A model generated the notes under the pieces. It was not told the origin of the DNA. It saw only the letters and a list, made by a program, of their open reading frames with translations, and ran no database searches. Made by a program: the position numbers and the translations under genes. From contig JASAMV010001275.1 in the NCBI GenBank assembly GCA_030248065.1, forward strand, positions 1-11,811: a stretch of 11,811 nt of DNA, given 5' to 3'. The stretch's first letter is position 1, and every line of letters starts with the position of its first letter. This document shows positions 1-7,665 of the stretch, piece by piece. The DNA comes from Rhynchonema sp. JSB1_4. Taxonomy: Eukaryota; Nematoda; Chromadorea; Monhysterida; Xyalidae.

Positions 1-45
1 CAAGGGGAAACCAGCGCAGGAGAGCGCTACCCACAGGGAAAACTC

Positions 46-290
46 CAATGTCTAGGTCTGGAAAGGTGTGTGCCAGGCACATGGTTAGGCACGCTGCTAA
101 AACTGCCTAAACGGACCTAGACATTGAGTGCCTGCTGCGCGGGTGCCTGGATGGACGTAGACATTGTGCTGATGCTACGCCACTGCCTAGACGGACCTAG
201 ATTTTGGGCAAGCAGCAGCAAATGCCGAGAGGGACCTAGACATTGGGCCTCGCGCTGACCCATGCCTAGACGCACCTAGATTTTGGGCAC
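46..290. repeat. Left subterminal ~40 bp tandem array (GACCTAGACATTG motif)
   Basis: Five copies of a unit whose core reads TGCCTAGACGGACCTAGACATTG or a close variant have motif starts at 114, 154, 194, 233 and 273, a period of 39-40 bp. Two of them (194 and 273) read CTAGATTTTG instead of CTAGACATTG. A sixth copy at 46-58 is in the opposite orientation (CAATGTCTAGGTC), nearer the tip. Arrays of short subterminal motifs are where transposases of several DNA-transposon superfamilies bind, so this is a candidate transposase-binding array. That role is inferred. Confidence 0.85.
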
Positions 291-300
291 ACCGTAAACG

Positions 301-483
301 GTTGGGCTCTGCTGCAGTTGGTGCACAGAGACCAAGTAAAATGTTGCGTACTGGTTCAGTTAGTTCACAGAGGCGCAGTGAAACCGCTGGTACTAGAACA
401 GTTGGTGCACAGAACCTTAGAAAACAGTTGGGTGCTAATGCATTTGGTACACAGAAGCCTATTCAATGGTTCGGTACTGGTTC
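301..483. repeat. Left ~42 bp tandem array (GTTGGTGCACAGA motif)
   Basis: Four degenerate units carry GTTGGTGCACAGA-like motifs starting near 317, 359, 400 and 442, a period of 41-42 bp. The bases between motifs also resemble each other (GGTACTGGTTC, GGTACTAGAAC). Because the period is close to a multiple of three, several frames stay open across it. These open frames are a by-product of the repeat and not a gene. Confidence 0.8.
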
Positions 484-654
484 TTGACAATAAGTGTACC
501 ATGCACACAAGAATGACGTCAGCTTTTTAACATCGTAACGCGCCAACCTGGCTGCGCTAATAAAGCCCTGATCTGTCTTATTAGGCCGGTGTTGCGTGAT
601 TTTTACACAATAAGTGTACCATGCACATAAGAATGACGTCAGCTTTTTAACATC
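484..654. repeat. Left 120 bp tandem repeats, outer part
   Basis: A partial unit (484-530) is followed by a unit running to the LINE junction. The segment ending AGCTTTTTAA at 521-530 recurs exactly 120 bp later at 641-650. Each unit contains a perfect 8 bp CRE palindrome TGACGTCA (514-521, 634-641) and a TACAC-AATAA-GTGTA inverted repeat. The sequence breaks off at AACATC (649-654), where the inverted LINE tail begins. Confidence 0.9.
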
Positions 655-1316
655 AAATTCAAATTTTCAAATTTTATCTGCACGCTTTCGCAAAGACCTT
701 TACACAAGATCCGGAGAAACCCTAAAAAAGTGAACATGAGTATTAATAAACGAAAATGTGAACATGACGAACAAACGACAAAGAAAACGTACCGGCGAGA
801 TTCAACCAACCAAACTACTGGTAATGAAGAGAACAAACGTAACGAGCAATAAAGTCGGCAACGGATGACGGAATATAGATGATTATCTGTAAAGCAGCAA
901 CCCAGTGACTGAGGAGATCAGTCAACGACGGCTGAGAATTTTGTTGAAATATGGCGAGAAACTACGTCTCGACCACGTGAGTTTAGTTTAGATATAAAGG
1001 CCGCAATTGAGGCAGCAGAGACGACGCCCTCTGGTAGCCTGTTCCAGAGGTCCACGACACGATAGGCCCAGTATCCGGACAAGTCTGCACCCGCGCCATG
1101 GACTCGACACAAACTGTGGGAGTGCCCCTCGGGTTGGGCGGCCGGTGTCACGAGATGGAAAGAAGGATTCCTTGGTTACCCCCAGGTATGAGACCATGAA
1201 CGACTTTGTACACGAGCACAAGATCGTTCACGGTCCGGCGATAAATAGGGGGTCTAAATTTAGGGCATGCAAACGCTGTTGGTAAGACAGTGTCTGCATG
1301 CCAGGTAAATAGTAGG
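655..1316 (-). pseudogene. LINE 3' end, left copy: broken reverse-transcriptase C-terminus plus 3' UTR
   Basis: This is the mirror copy of 10494-11156. Reading on the minus strand, the 5'-truncated end is near 1316, the ORF stop lies near 920 and the 3' repeat tail is near 655. Conserved pieces such as GVTKESFFPSRDTGRPTRG and a block containing YRVVDLWNRLPEGVV fall in different frames. Relative to the right copy there is one extra C in the run at 1179-1183, one extra C at 1125-1128, and one base missing near 1245, giving three frame changes. It is therefore a dead fragment that cannot make even the partial peptide. The 5' target-site copy is also altered (about 1317-1323 reads AGGGCGT where the right arm predicts GAACAT). 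LINE identity is well supported by the tail motif; the clade is inferred. Confidence 0.85.
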
Positions 1317-1320
1317 TAGG

Positions 1321-1504
1321 GCGTCTTAACCCGCCGACCTGGCAGGGCTAATAGAGCCCCTATCCGCTGTCTTATTAGGCCGGTGTTGCATGATTCTTAC
1401 ACAATAAGTGTACCATGCACATAAGAATGACGTCAGCTTTTTTAACATCGTAACCCGCCACCCTGGCTGGACTAATAGATCCCTGATCTGTCTTATTAGG
1501 CCGG
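1321..1504. repeat. Left 120 bp tandem repeats, inner part, truncated by B1
   Basis: The 120 bp repeat resumes after the LINE fragment, giving a unit ending AGCTTTTTTAA near 1443 and a last unit that stops after TCTTATTAGGCCGG at 1504. It contains TGACGTCA at 1428-1435. The final unit is only about half length. Its missing half is present in the right arm (10252-10312), so B1 invaded or recombined here, perhaps helped by GGCCGG shared by both sequences. Confidence 0.88.
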
Positions 1505-2934
1505 CCGGGGATACCTACTGTGCCATGCCAAACAACGGGCGCGCTACCCCGCATTGTCGGGCTGAGCCGGGCCGGCCCGAGGTTTTCCATGGTCGGGCCG
1601 GGCCGGGCCGGACTTCCCGGCCCGATTTTGCCCAAAAGATTGAAAAAACCGTGGTTTTTCATCAAAAATAGCGGTTTTTCGCAAGGATTTGGCAATGGAT
1701 TTACCAAAAAGTCATCTGGAAAAATTGGTCAAAAAATCGGGCCGGGCCGACCTGTCGGTGGTTGCGGGCCGGCTTCTCAGAACAAACTAAAAAGACATAA
1801 AAAATTGGTCAAAAAAATCGGGCCGGGGCGGGCCGGGCCGAGTTTTCCCATGAACGGGGCGGGCCGACCTGTCGGGGGTGAAGGCCGGGCCGCGCCGACC
1901 TAACCCGGCACGATTGACACCTCTGCCTCCGGCACGATTCCCACCTCTGATCTCAATTGATTGCTGAAAAGGCTTGGGCCGGGCCGGGCCGAGTAGACCT
2001 GCCAGGAGTTGTGGGTCTTGCCGGAATTTTTACCGACTTTGCTGGGTCGATTTCCGGTCTCTATAATATGGCATTGCATTGTCAAACAACGGCGATTCTG
2101 AAAAAATAAAAAATTACACTCAGCCTGGTCTCACAAAGCTAAAATGGAACAAAATCAAAATTGACCTAATCGGCCTTAGGTTTTTAACGCTTAGGCTTTG
2201 CGTAGGCTTAAGCCTAGGCTTTGTCTTTTACTGAATTGAGCGATGTTTAAACTTACAATCAACTAGCTGCCGTTTATGACAAAAAACAAGGCCAAAAAGG
2301 ATAAGAAAACACGCGGAAAGCAACGCACACGCGCGCGCGCCAACAACAGCCAATCAGCAGCCAGCTCCGCAATGACGTCATGCAGCCAATCAGAACTCAG
2401 AACTGCTAATACGCCAAAATCGCCGATTTCTCGCGATAGAAGTGATGTTTCAAAAATCGGGCTCTTATACGTCATCTCCAGGACCAGGCGAGTTCATCGA
2501 TATGTAACTTGGCCGACTTCATTCAGTTTCCTAGGAGGAGTTAACTTAAAACTAAAATGACCAGAAATTTGGGAACGCGGACATCACGATTTCTCGGCTG
2601 TCTGGAAAACCACTTTCTACTGCACGGATCGGGCTGATTTTTTCAGCGTTCTGTGCCGGTGGGTATACGACATTATCGCAATAATAAAATTAGCAAACGC
2701 CCAACACACGCGCTCACGCCAGCACCCCCGATTTTAACACTACAGGTATAGCAAAATTTCCGATAATCTGACCTGCTGATGTTTCATTCTGCGTTGCGAA
2801 TTTTTTTCCCCACACAAACACTATTGAATACGTAAGCTATCTTGTGAATATGTCGCCAATAAGCTAATGCCACGATGTCTTCTTTGTTTTGCTGTTGCCT
2901 AATTCCGGTGCTATACTCACGTATAGACCCTGAT
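1505..2934 (+). repeat. B repeat copy 1 (inverted-repeat arm B1)
   Basis: This is the first of four copies of a ~1.4 kb repeat, and it pairs in reverse complement with 3577-5003. In order it holds: a GGCCGGGCC-rich outer part (1505-1910) with an internal duplication of the block ATTGGTCAAAAAATCGGGCC...GACCTGTCGG; a 24 bp tandem duplication (1906-1929 and 1930-1953); a GGCCGGGCCG tract near 1980; an A/T-rich stretch; a 14 bp palindrome TAGGCTTAAGCCTA (2203-2216); a promoter-like module (2325-2393); a variable patch (2456-2496); and an inner part ending GTATAGACCCTGAT. Frames open across the GC-rich part on both strands are low-complexity by-products. I see no gene in it. Confidence 0.92.
2325..2393. 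promoter_or_regulatory. Promoter-like module in B1 (CG run, CCAAT, CRE, CCAAT)
   Basis: An alternating GCACACGCGCGCGCGC run (2325-2340) is followed by CCAAT at 2350-2354, a perfect CRE palindrome TGACGTCA at 2373-2380, and a second CCAAT at 2386-2390. CCAAT boxes (NF-Y) next to CRE sites (ATF/CREB) are a classic animal promoter combination, and the alternating purine-pyrimidine run could adopt Z-DNA. Promoter activity is inferred; no TATA box or transcript start can be assigned. Confidence 0.5.
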
Positions 2935-3576
2935 TTTTCTAAGCGTTTTCGCAGCCAAGTTTAGGCCGGCCACCGCCTTTTGTATTCCTTTCCAAACTTG
3001 CTGCAAAAATGTCCGTCATTGAACTATGCCCCACACCATTCAGTACAAACAGCTTGTGAAACAAGCACAATTGTTCACATGTGCTGCGATTGTCTCATCT
3101 GTCACACGGTTACAATGTTTTCATACCTGGTCCGTTACGTCACGATCGAGCATGTATGTGTCACTGATGCATTTTCTTGTTTTTCATACTTTCAGACGAG
3201 CGCCGTTTCACCACTGCTTGGCGTTTAAAAAATAAATTCCAAACAGTTGTTGCGGACTTACAATCTTTTCCTGCACAAATCCTTTACCATCTGCGCTTCA
3301 CCCATCATTTTGTCACACAAATTGGTCCTGTGCTTCATGCTTTGAAATGAAACATTGCAGCTTCCTTTTTTGTTTTTTTCTTTCGCCCTTACATAGGCTT
3401 TTTTGTCGTCTGTTGGTTCTTTGGTCAGCCCCCTCCTTTTTTGCTTTCTGTTTTCAACGTTTTTATTTTTTCCGATCACACAATATTCCTAAAATACAAA
3501 TCAATTTATGAAATGATCAAATATCTTGTATCCACGTGTTCACACTTAATTAATAGTAAAATTTTCAGTTGATTTC
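2935..3576. other. Unique core 1, between B1 and B1'
   Basis: This 642 bp stretch has no partner elsewhere in the window. It is not self-complementary and is flanked symmetrically by ATCAGGGTC/GACCCTGAT. The second half of the + strand is pyrimidine-rich (3360-3480). A weak exon candidate lies on the minus strand (3258-3479). Otherwise no RNA gene or recognisable coding region is visible. It may be captured foreign sequence carried between the two foldback arms. Confidence 0.8.
3258..3479 (-). other. Weak candidate exon, basic peptide, unrecognised
   Basis: The minus strand of core 1 has a 73-codon open frame that is strongly basic (Lys/Arg-rich, with segments such as KNKNVENRKQKRRG and KEKNKKGSC) and includes three Cys. 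I do not recognise any family in it. The frame ends where the minus strand reads AAAAGATT|GTAAGT, a textbook 5' splice-donor sequence overlapping the stop codon, so it could be an exon spliced onward before the stop. Against coding: short length, one-sided A/G-rich composition, and no copy elsewhere to compare. It may equally be chance. Confidence 0.15.
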
Positions 3577-5207
3577 ATCAGGGTCTATACGTGAGTATAG
3601 CACCGGAATTAGGCAACAGCAAAACAAAGAAGACATCGTGGCATTAGCTTATTGGCGACATATTCACAAGATAGCTTACGTATTCAATAGTGTTTGTGTG
3701 GGGAAAAAAAATTCGCAACGCAGAATGAAACATCAGCAGGTCAGATTATCGGAAATTTTGCTATACCTGTAGTGTTAAAATCGGGGGTGCTGGCGTGAGC
3801 GCGTGTGTTGGGCTTTTGCCAATTTTATTATTGCGATAATGTCGTATACCAGCCGACACAAAACGCTGAAAAAATCAGCCCGATCGGTGCAGTAGAAAGT
3901 GGTTTTCCAGACACCCGAGAAATCGTGATGTCCGCGTTCCCAAAAAATGGTGCAGTTTTGTTTTAAGTTATCTCCTCCTAGGAAACCGAATGAAATCGGG
4001 CAAGTTGTATATCAATCGACGCGTCTTGTCATGGCGGTGGCCCCTGCGGAGCCCGATTTTTGAAACATCACTTCTATCGCGAGAAATCGGCGATTTGGCG
4101 TATTAGCAGTTCTGAGTTCTGATTGGCTGCATGACGTCATTGCGGAGCTGGCTGCTGATTGGCTGTTGTTGGCGCGCGCGCGTGTGCGTTGCTTTCCGCG
4201 TGTTTTCTTATCCTTTTTGGCCTTGTTTTTTGTCATAAACGGCAGCTAGTTGATTGTAAGTTTAAACATCGCTCAATTCAGTAAAAGACAAAGCCTAGGC
4301 TTAAGCCTACGCAAAGCCTAAGCGTGAAAAACCTAAGGCCGATTAGGTCAATTTTGATTTTGTTCCATTTTAGCTTTGTGAGACCAGGCTGAGTGTAATT
4401 TTTTATTTTTTCAGAATCGCCGTTGTTTGACAATGCAGTGCCATATTATAGAGACCGGAAATCGACCCAGCAAAGTCGGTAAAAATTCCGGCAAGACCCA
4501 CAACTCCTGGCAGGACTACTCGGCCCGGCCCGGCCCAAGCCTTTTCAGCAATCAATTGAGATCAGAGGTGGGAATCGTGCCGGAGGCAGAGGTGTCAATC
4601 GTGCCGGGTTAGGTCGGCGCGGCCCGGCCTTCACCCCCGACAGGTCGGCCGCCCCGTTCATGGGAAAACTCGGCCCGGCCCGCGCCGGCCCGATTTTTTG
4701 ACCAATTTTTTATGTCTTTTTAGTTTGTTCTGAGAAGCCGGCCCGCAACCACCGACAGGTCGGCCCGGCCCGATTTTTTTGACCAATTTTCCAGATGACT
4801 TTTTGGTAAATCCATTGCCAAATCCTTGCGAAAAACCGCTATTTTTGATGAAAAACCACGGCTTTTTCAATCTTTTGGGCAAAATCGGGCCGGGAAGTCC
4901 GGCCCGGCCCGGCCCGACCATGGAAAACCTCGGGCCGGCCCGGCTCAGCCCGACAATGCGGGGTAGCGCGCCCGTTGTTTGGCATGGCACAGTAGGTATC
5001 CCCCCCGATTTCCCCCGCCCCCCTTTTTTGGCAGAAACAGCAGCGCGCTGATCGAGGTCGATTTCGTTTCATTCTAGTTTTGCGAGACTAGATAAGACTA
5101 GTAGTGCTGGGCCGGGCCGAGTTTTGGCCAACTCGGGCCGGGCCGGGTCGAAAATACAACCCCCAAATAGAGCCCCCCCAATACAGCCCCTCCTAAATTG
5201 GGTCAGT
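3577..5207 (-). repeat. B repeat copy 2 (inverted-repeat arm B1')
   Basis: The part 3577-5003 mirrors B1 (2934 pairs with 3577, 1507 with 5003) almost base for base in length. Beyond 5003 the sequence continues to about 5207 and mirrors the start of B2 (5822-5995), so the B repeat has a longer outer end than B1 retains. That extra part holds CTAGATAAGACTAG-like sequence, a GGGCCGGGCCGAG tract (about 5107-5150) and a poly-C-rich run of AAATAGAGCCCCC/AATACAGCCCC units (about 5155-5200). The 14 bp palindrome is at 4296-4309. No gene is evident. Confidence 0.92.
4119..4188. promoter_or_regulatory. Promoter-like module in B1'
   Basis: This is the mirror copy of the B1 module: ATTGG (CCAAT on the minus strand) at 4122-4126, TGACGTCA at 4132-4139, ATTGG at 4158-4162, then the alternating GCGCGCGCGCGTGTGC run. 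All three motifs are intact. Activity is inferred. Confidence 0.5.
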
Positions 5208-5821
5208 GAAAAATAGAGCATCCCTTGTGTTTTAGGGGTGAAGTGAGATGTGTTTTCCAGAACAACTATCATTGAACTTCTGAAATCAACAAGAACGAAC
5301 ATAAAAATTCCAAAGAAAAAGAAGGCCTCAAATCTGAGCCAATCGTCGGTTAAACGACAAGACAAAAACGACCCAACCAGAATTCGAAAGACGAATAAAA
5401 GGACGACAACAAAAGGTGCGACAAGCAATGAACAAGAGCGCGATGAGACGAACGGAGAGATCAGGATGGTTGAAACGGTTGGTATACGTTCGGCAATTTT
5501 GTTGGTTTGTTTTAATTGAAGGGAGGTGTCGGCTCGGGGCAGTGGTGTCGTTGAGGGAGGGAAGGGGGGTTTACCCCCTAGCATCCGGTATCCGGCATCT
5601 TGATTTTTTCACCCAGGGTTCCGTATCCTGACTTTTTGTCCAGGCTATCCTCACTAAATTTTTTCGAACCCGTAAATCCCCACTTTTCCCCAAAAAATGC
5701 TCAAATCGCTTGCTGGCGCAAGAATAACCCCAAAAACTTTTTTAACACCAATTTTGCTCAATTTTCCTCAAAATTTTCACATGTATCCAGTTTTTTATTA
5801 TTTTTTATCGGTTTTTTCCGA
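5208..5821. other. Unique core 2, between B1' and B2
   Basis: This 614 bp stretch is flanked by inverted copies of the B outer end and is itself unpaired. Its + strand 5250-5519 is open and would encode a Lys/Arg/Thr-rich hydrophilic peptide; the opposite strand is open over the same stretch. I recognise no family in either, and an A-rich strand naturally gives Lys-rich frames, so I do not call a gene. The right half (about 5640-5820) is T/C-rich low-complexity sequence. Nothing else is identifiable. Confidence 0.75.
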
Positions 5822-7665
5822 CCATTTAGGAGGGGCTATTTGTGGGGGCTCTATTTGGGGGTTGTATTTTGACCCGGCCCGGAGGCCAAAACTCGGCCCG
5901 GCAGCATACTAGTCTTATCTAGTCTCGAAAACTAGAATGAAACGAAATCAACCAAGCCGTCTGCCAAAAAAGGGGGGCGGGGGAAATCGGGGGGGGGGGA
6001 TACCTACTGTGCCATGCCAAACAACGGGCGCGCTACCCCGCATTGTCGGGCTGAGCCGGGCCGGCCCGAGGTTTTCCATGGTCGGGCCGGGCCGGGCCGG
6101 ACTTCCCGGCCCGATTTTGCCCAAAAGATTGAAAAAACCGTGGTTTTTCATCAAAAATAGCGGTTTTTCGCAAGGATTTGGCAATGGATTTACCAAAAAG
6201 TCATCTGGAAAAATTGGTCAAAAAATCGGGCCGGGCCGGGCCGACCTGTCGGTGGTTGCGGGCCGGCTTCTCAGAACAAACTAAAAAGACATAAAAAATT
6301 GGTCAAAAAAATCGGGCCGGGGCGGGCCGGGCCGAGTTTTCCCATGAACGGGGCGGGCCGACCTGTCGGGGGTGAAGGCCGGGCCGCGCCGACCTAACCC
6401 GGCACGATTGACACCTCTGCCTCCGGCACGATTCCCACCTCTGATCTCAATTGATTGCTGAAAAGGCTTGGGCCGGGCCGGGCCGAGTAGACCTGCCAGG
6501 AGTTGTGGGCCTTGCCGGAATTTTTACCGACTTTGCTGGGTCGATTTCAGGTCTCTATAATATGGCATTGCATTGTCAAACAACGGCGATTCTGAAAAAA
6601 TAAAAAATTACACTCAGCCTGGTCTCACAAAGCTAAAATGGAACAAAATCAAAATTGACCTAATCGGCCTTAGGTTTTTCACGCTTAGGCTTTGCTTAGG
6701 CTTAAGCCTAGGCTTTGTCTTTTACTGAATTGAGCGATGTTTAAACTTACAATCAACTAGCTGCCGTTTCTGACAAAAAACAAGGCCAAAAAGGATAAGA
6801 AAACACACGGAAAGCAACGCACACGCGCGCGCGCCAACAACAGCCAATCAGCAGCCAGCTCCGCAATGACGTCATGCAGCCAATCAGAACTCAGAACTGA
6901 TAATACGCCAAATCGCCGATTTCTCGCGATAGAAGTGATGTTTCAAAATCTCATACACTTATACGTCATCTCCAGGACAAGGCGAGTTCATCGATATGTA
7001 ACTTGGCCGACTTCATTCAGTTTCCGAGGAGGAGATAACTAAAAACGGAAGTGGCCACTTTTTTGGGAACGCGGACATCACGATTTCTCCGGTGTCTGGA
7101 AAACCACTTTCTACTGCACCGATCGGGCTGATTTTTTCAGCGTTTTGTGTCGGCGGGTATACGACATTATCGCAATAATAAAATTGGCAAAAGCCCAACA
7201 CACGCGCTCTCGCCAGCACCCCCGATTTTAACACTACAGGTATAGCAAAATTTCCGATAATCTGACCTGCTGATGTTTCATTCTGCGTTGCGAATTTTTT
7301 TTCCCCACGCAAACACTATTGAATACGTAAGCTATCTTGTGAATATGTCGCCAATAAGCTAATGCCACGATGTCTTCTTTGTTTTGCTGTTGCCTAATTC
7401 CGGTGCTATACTCACGTATAGACCCTGATAAGCATCCAGTCTTGCACAATAATGCGTCAAAGTGACCCTTCGTTTACCCCGAAAATTGCGTCTGCTGCAC
7501 GAGCCAGCGTGACGCCGATACTGTGACTTTGCACTGACGCCTCTTGAGACGGTGACGCATTGTCTTTGTTTTCTGAATTCCACCCCCAGTGGCTTTTCAA
7601 AAAAAATTCTCTTAAAAACAAATTTAAGAAAAATTCTTCCAAAAGTAAAAAAAAAATTTATATTT
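5822..7665 (+). repeat. B repeat copy 3 (inverted-repeat arm B2)
   Basis: This is in the same orientation as B1. It carries the longer outer end (5822-5995), which mirrors 5005-5207 of B1', and a longer inner end: after GACCCTGATA near 7430 it continues through AGCATCCAGTCTTGCAC to about 7665 and pairs with 8195-8430 of B2'. From 6000 to 7430 it is a direct repeat of B1 with few changes; one is an extra GGGCC unit near 6230. The 14 bp palindrome is at 6697-6710. The inner end is A/T-rich (7600-7665), so the boundary there is approximate. No gene is evident. Confidence 0.92.
6819..6887. promoter_or_regulatory. Promoter-like module in B2
   Basis: The alternating GCACACGCGCGCGCGC run is followed by CCAAT at 6844-6848, TGACGTCA at 6867-6874 and CCAAT at 6880-6884, with the same spacing as in B1. 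The motifs are intact although other bases around them have changed between copies. Activity is inferred. Confidence 0.5.

Larger units (their letters stand above)
2..1504 (+). repeat. Left terminal inverted repeat arm
   Basis: This arm pairs in reverse complement with 10313-11811. The match runs from the terminal AAGGGGAAACCAGCGC to the CCGG at 1501-1504, where the sequence switches to the B repeat. By eye most of the arm is nearly identical to its partner, with scattered substitutions and a few single-base indels (for example GCGCAGGAG here against GCGCACGGAG in the partner). It contains, in order, a terminal unique segment, a 40 bp array, a 42 bp array, 120 bp repeats and a LINE tail. Confidence 0.95.

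Noticed and set aside
46..290. CRISPR-like array because of evenly spaced repeats
   Set aside because: The repeats are too short and degenerate, spacers resemble one another, no cas genes are present, and the surroundings are eukaryotic repeats.
302..530. Repeat peptide frames over the 42 bp array
   Set aside because: The period is a multiple of three or nearly so, which keeps frames open. There is no start context or conserved protein.
1520..1903. Long Gly/Pro/Arg-rich frames across the GGCCGGGCC tracts (also at 4658-5072 and 5937-6284)
   Set aside because: Both strands are open over the same GC-rich low-complexity repeat, with no domain character. CG-rich repeats lack stop codons by composition.
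2191..2226. Telomere-like TTAGGC repeats
   Set aside because: Only a few non-tandem words are present, arranged around a palindrome and interior to the repeat; this is not a telomeric array.
2276..2560. Basic peptide frame beginning MTKNKAKKDKK, repeated in other B arms
   Set aside because: The start codon is ATG in only two of four copies (CTG in B2, GTG in B2'), the frame shifts after ~50 codons between copies, and it covers the promoter-like motifs. It looks like a by-product of the repeat.
5069..5584. 171-codon hydrophobic frame on the minus strand, with a Lys-rich frame on the plus strand
   Set aside because: It crosses the boundary from core 2 into the B1' outer repeat, its hydrophobic stretch is simply the complement of A-rich sequence, and no family is recognisable.
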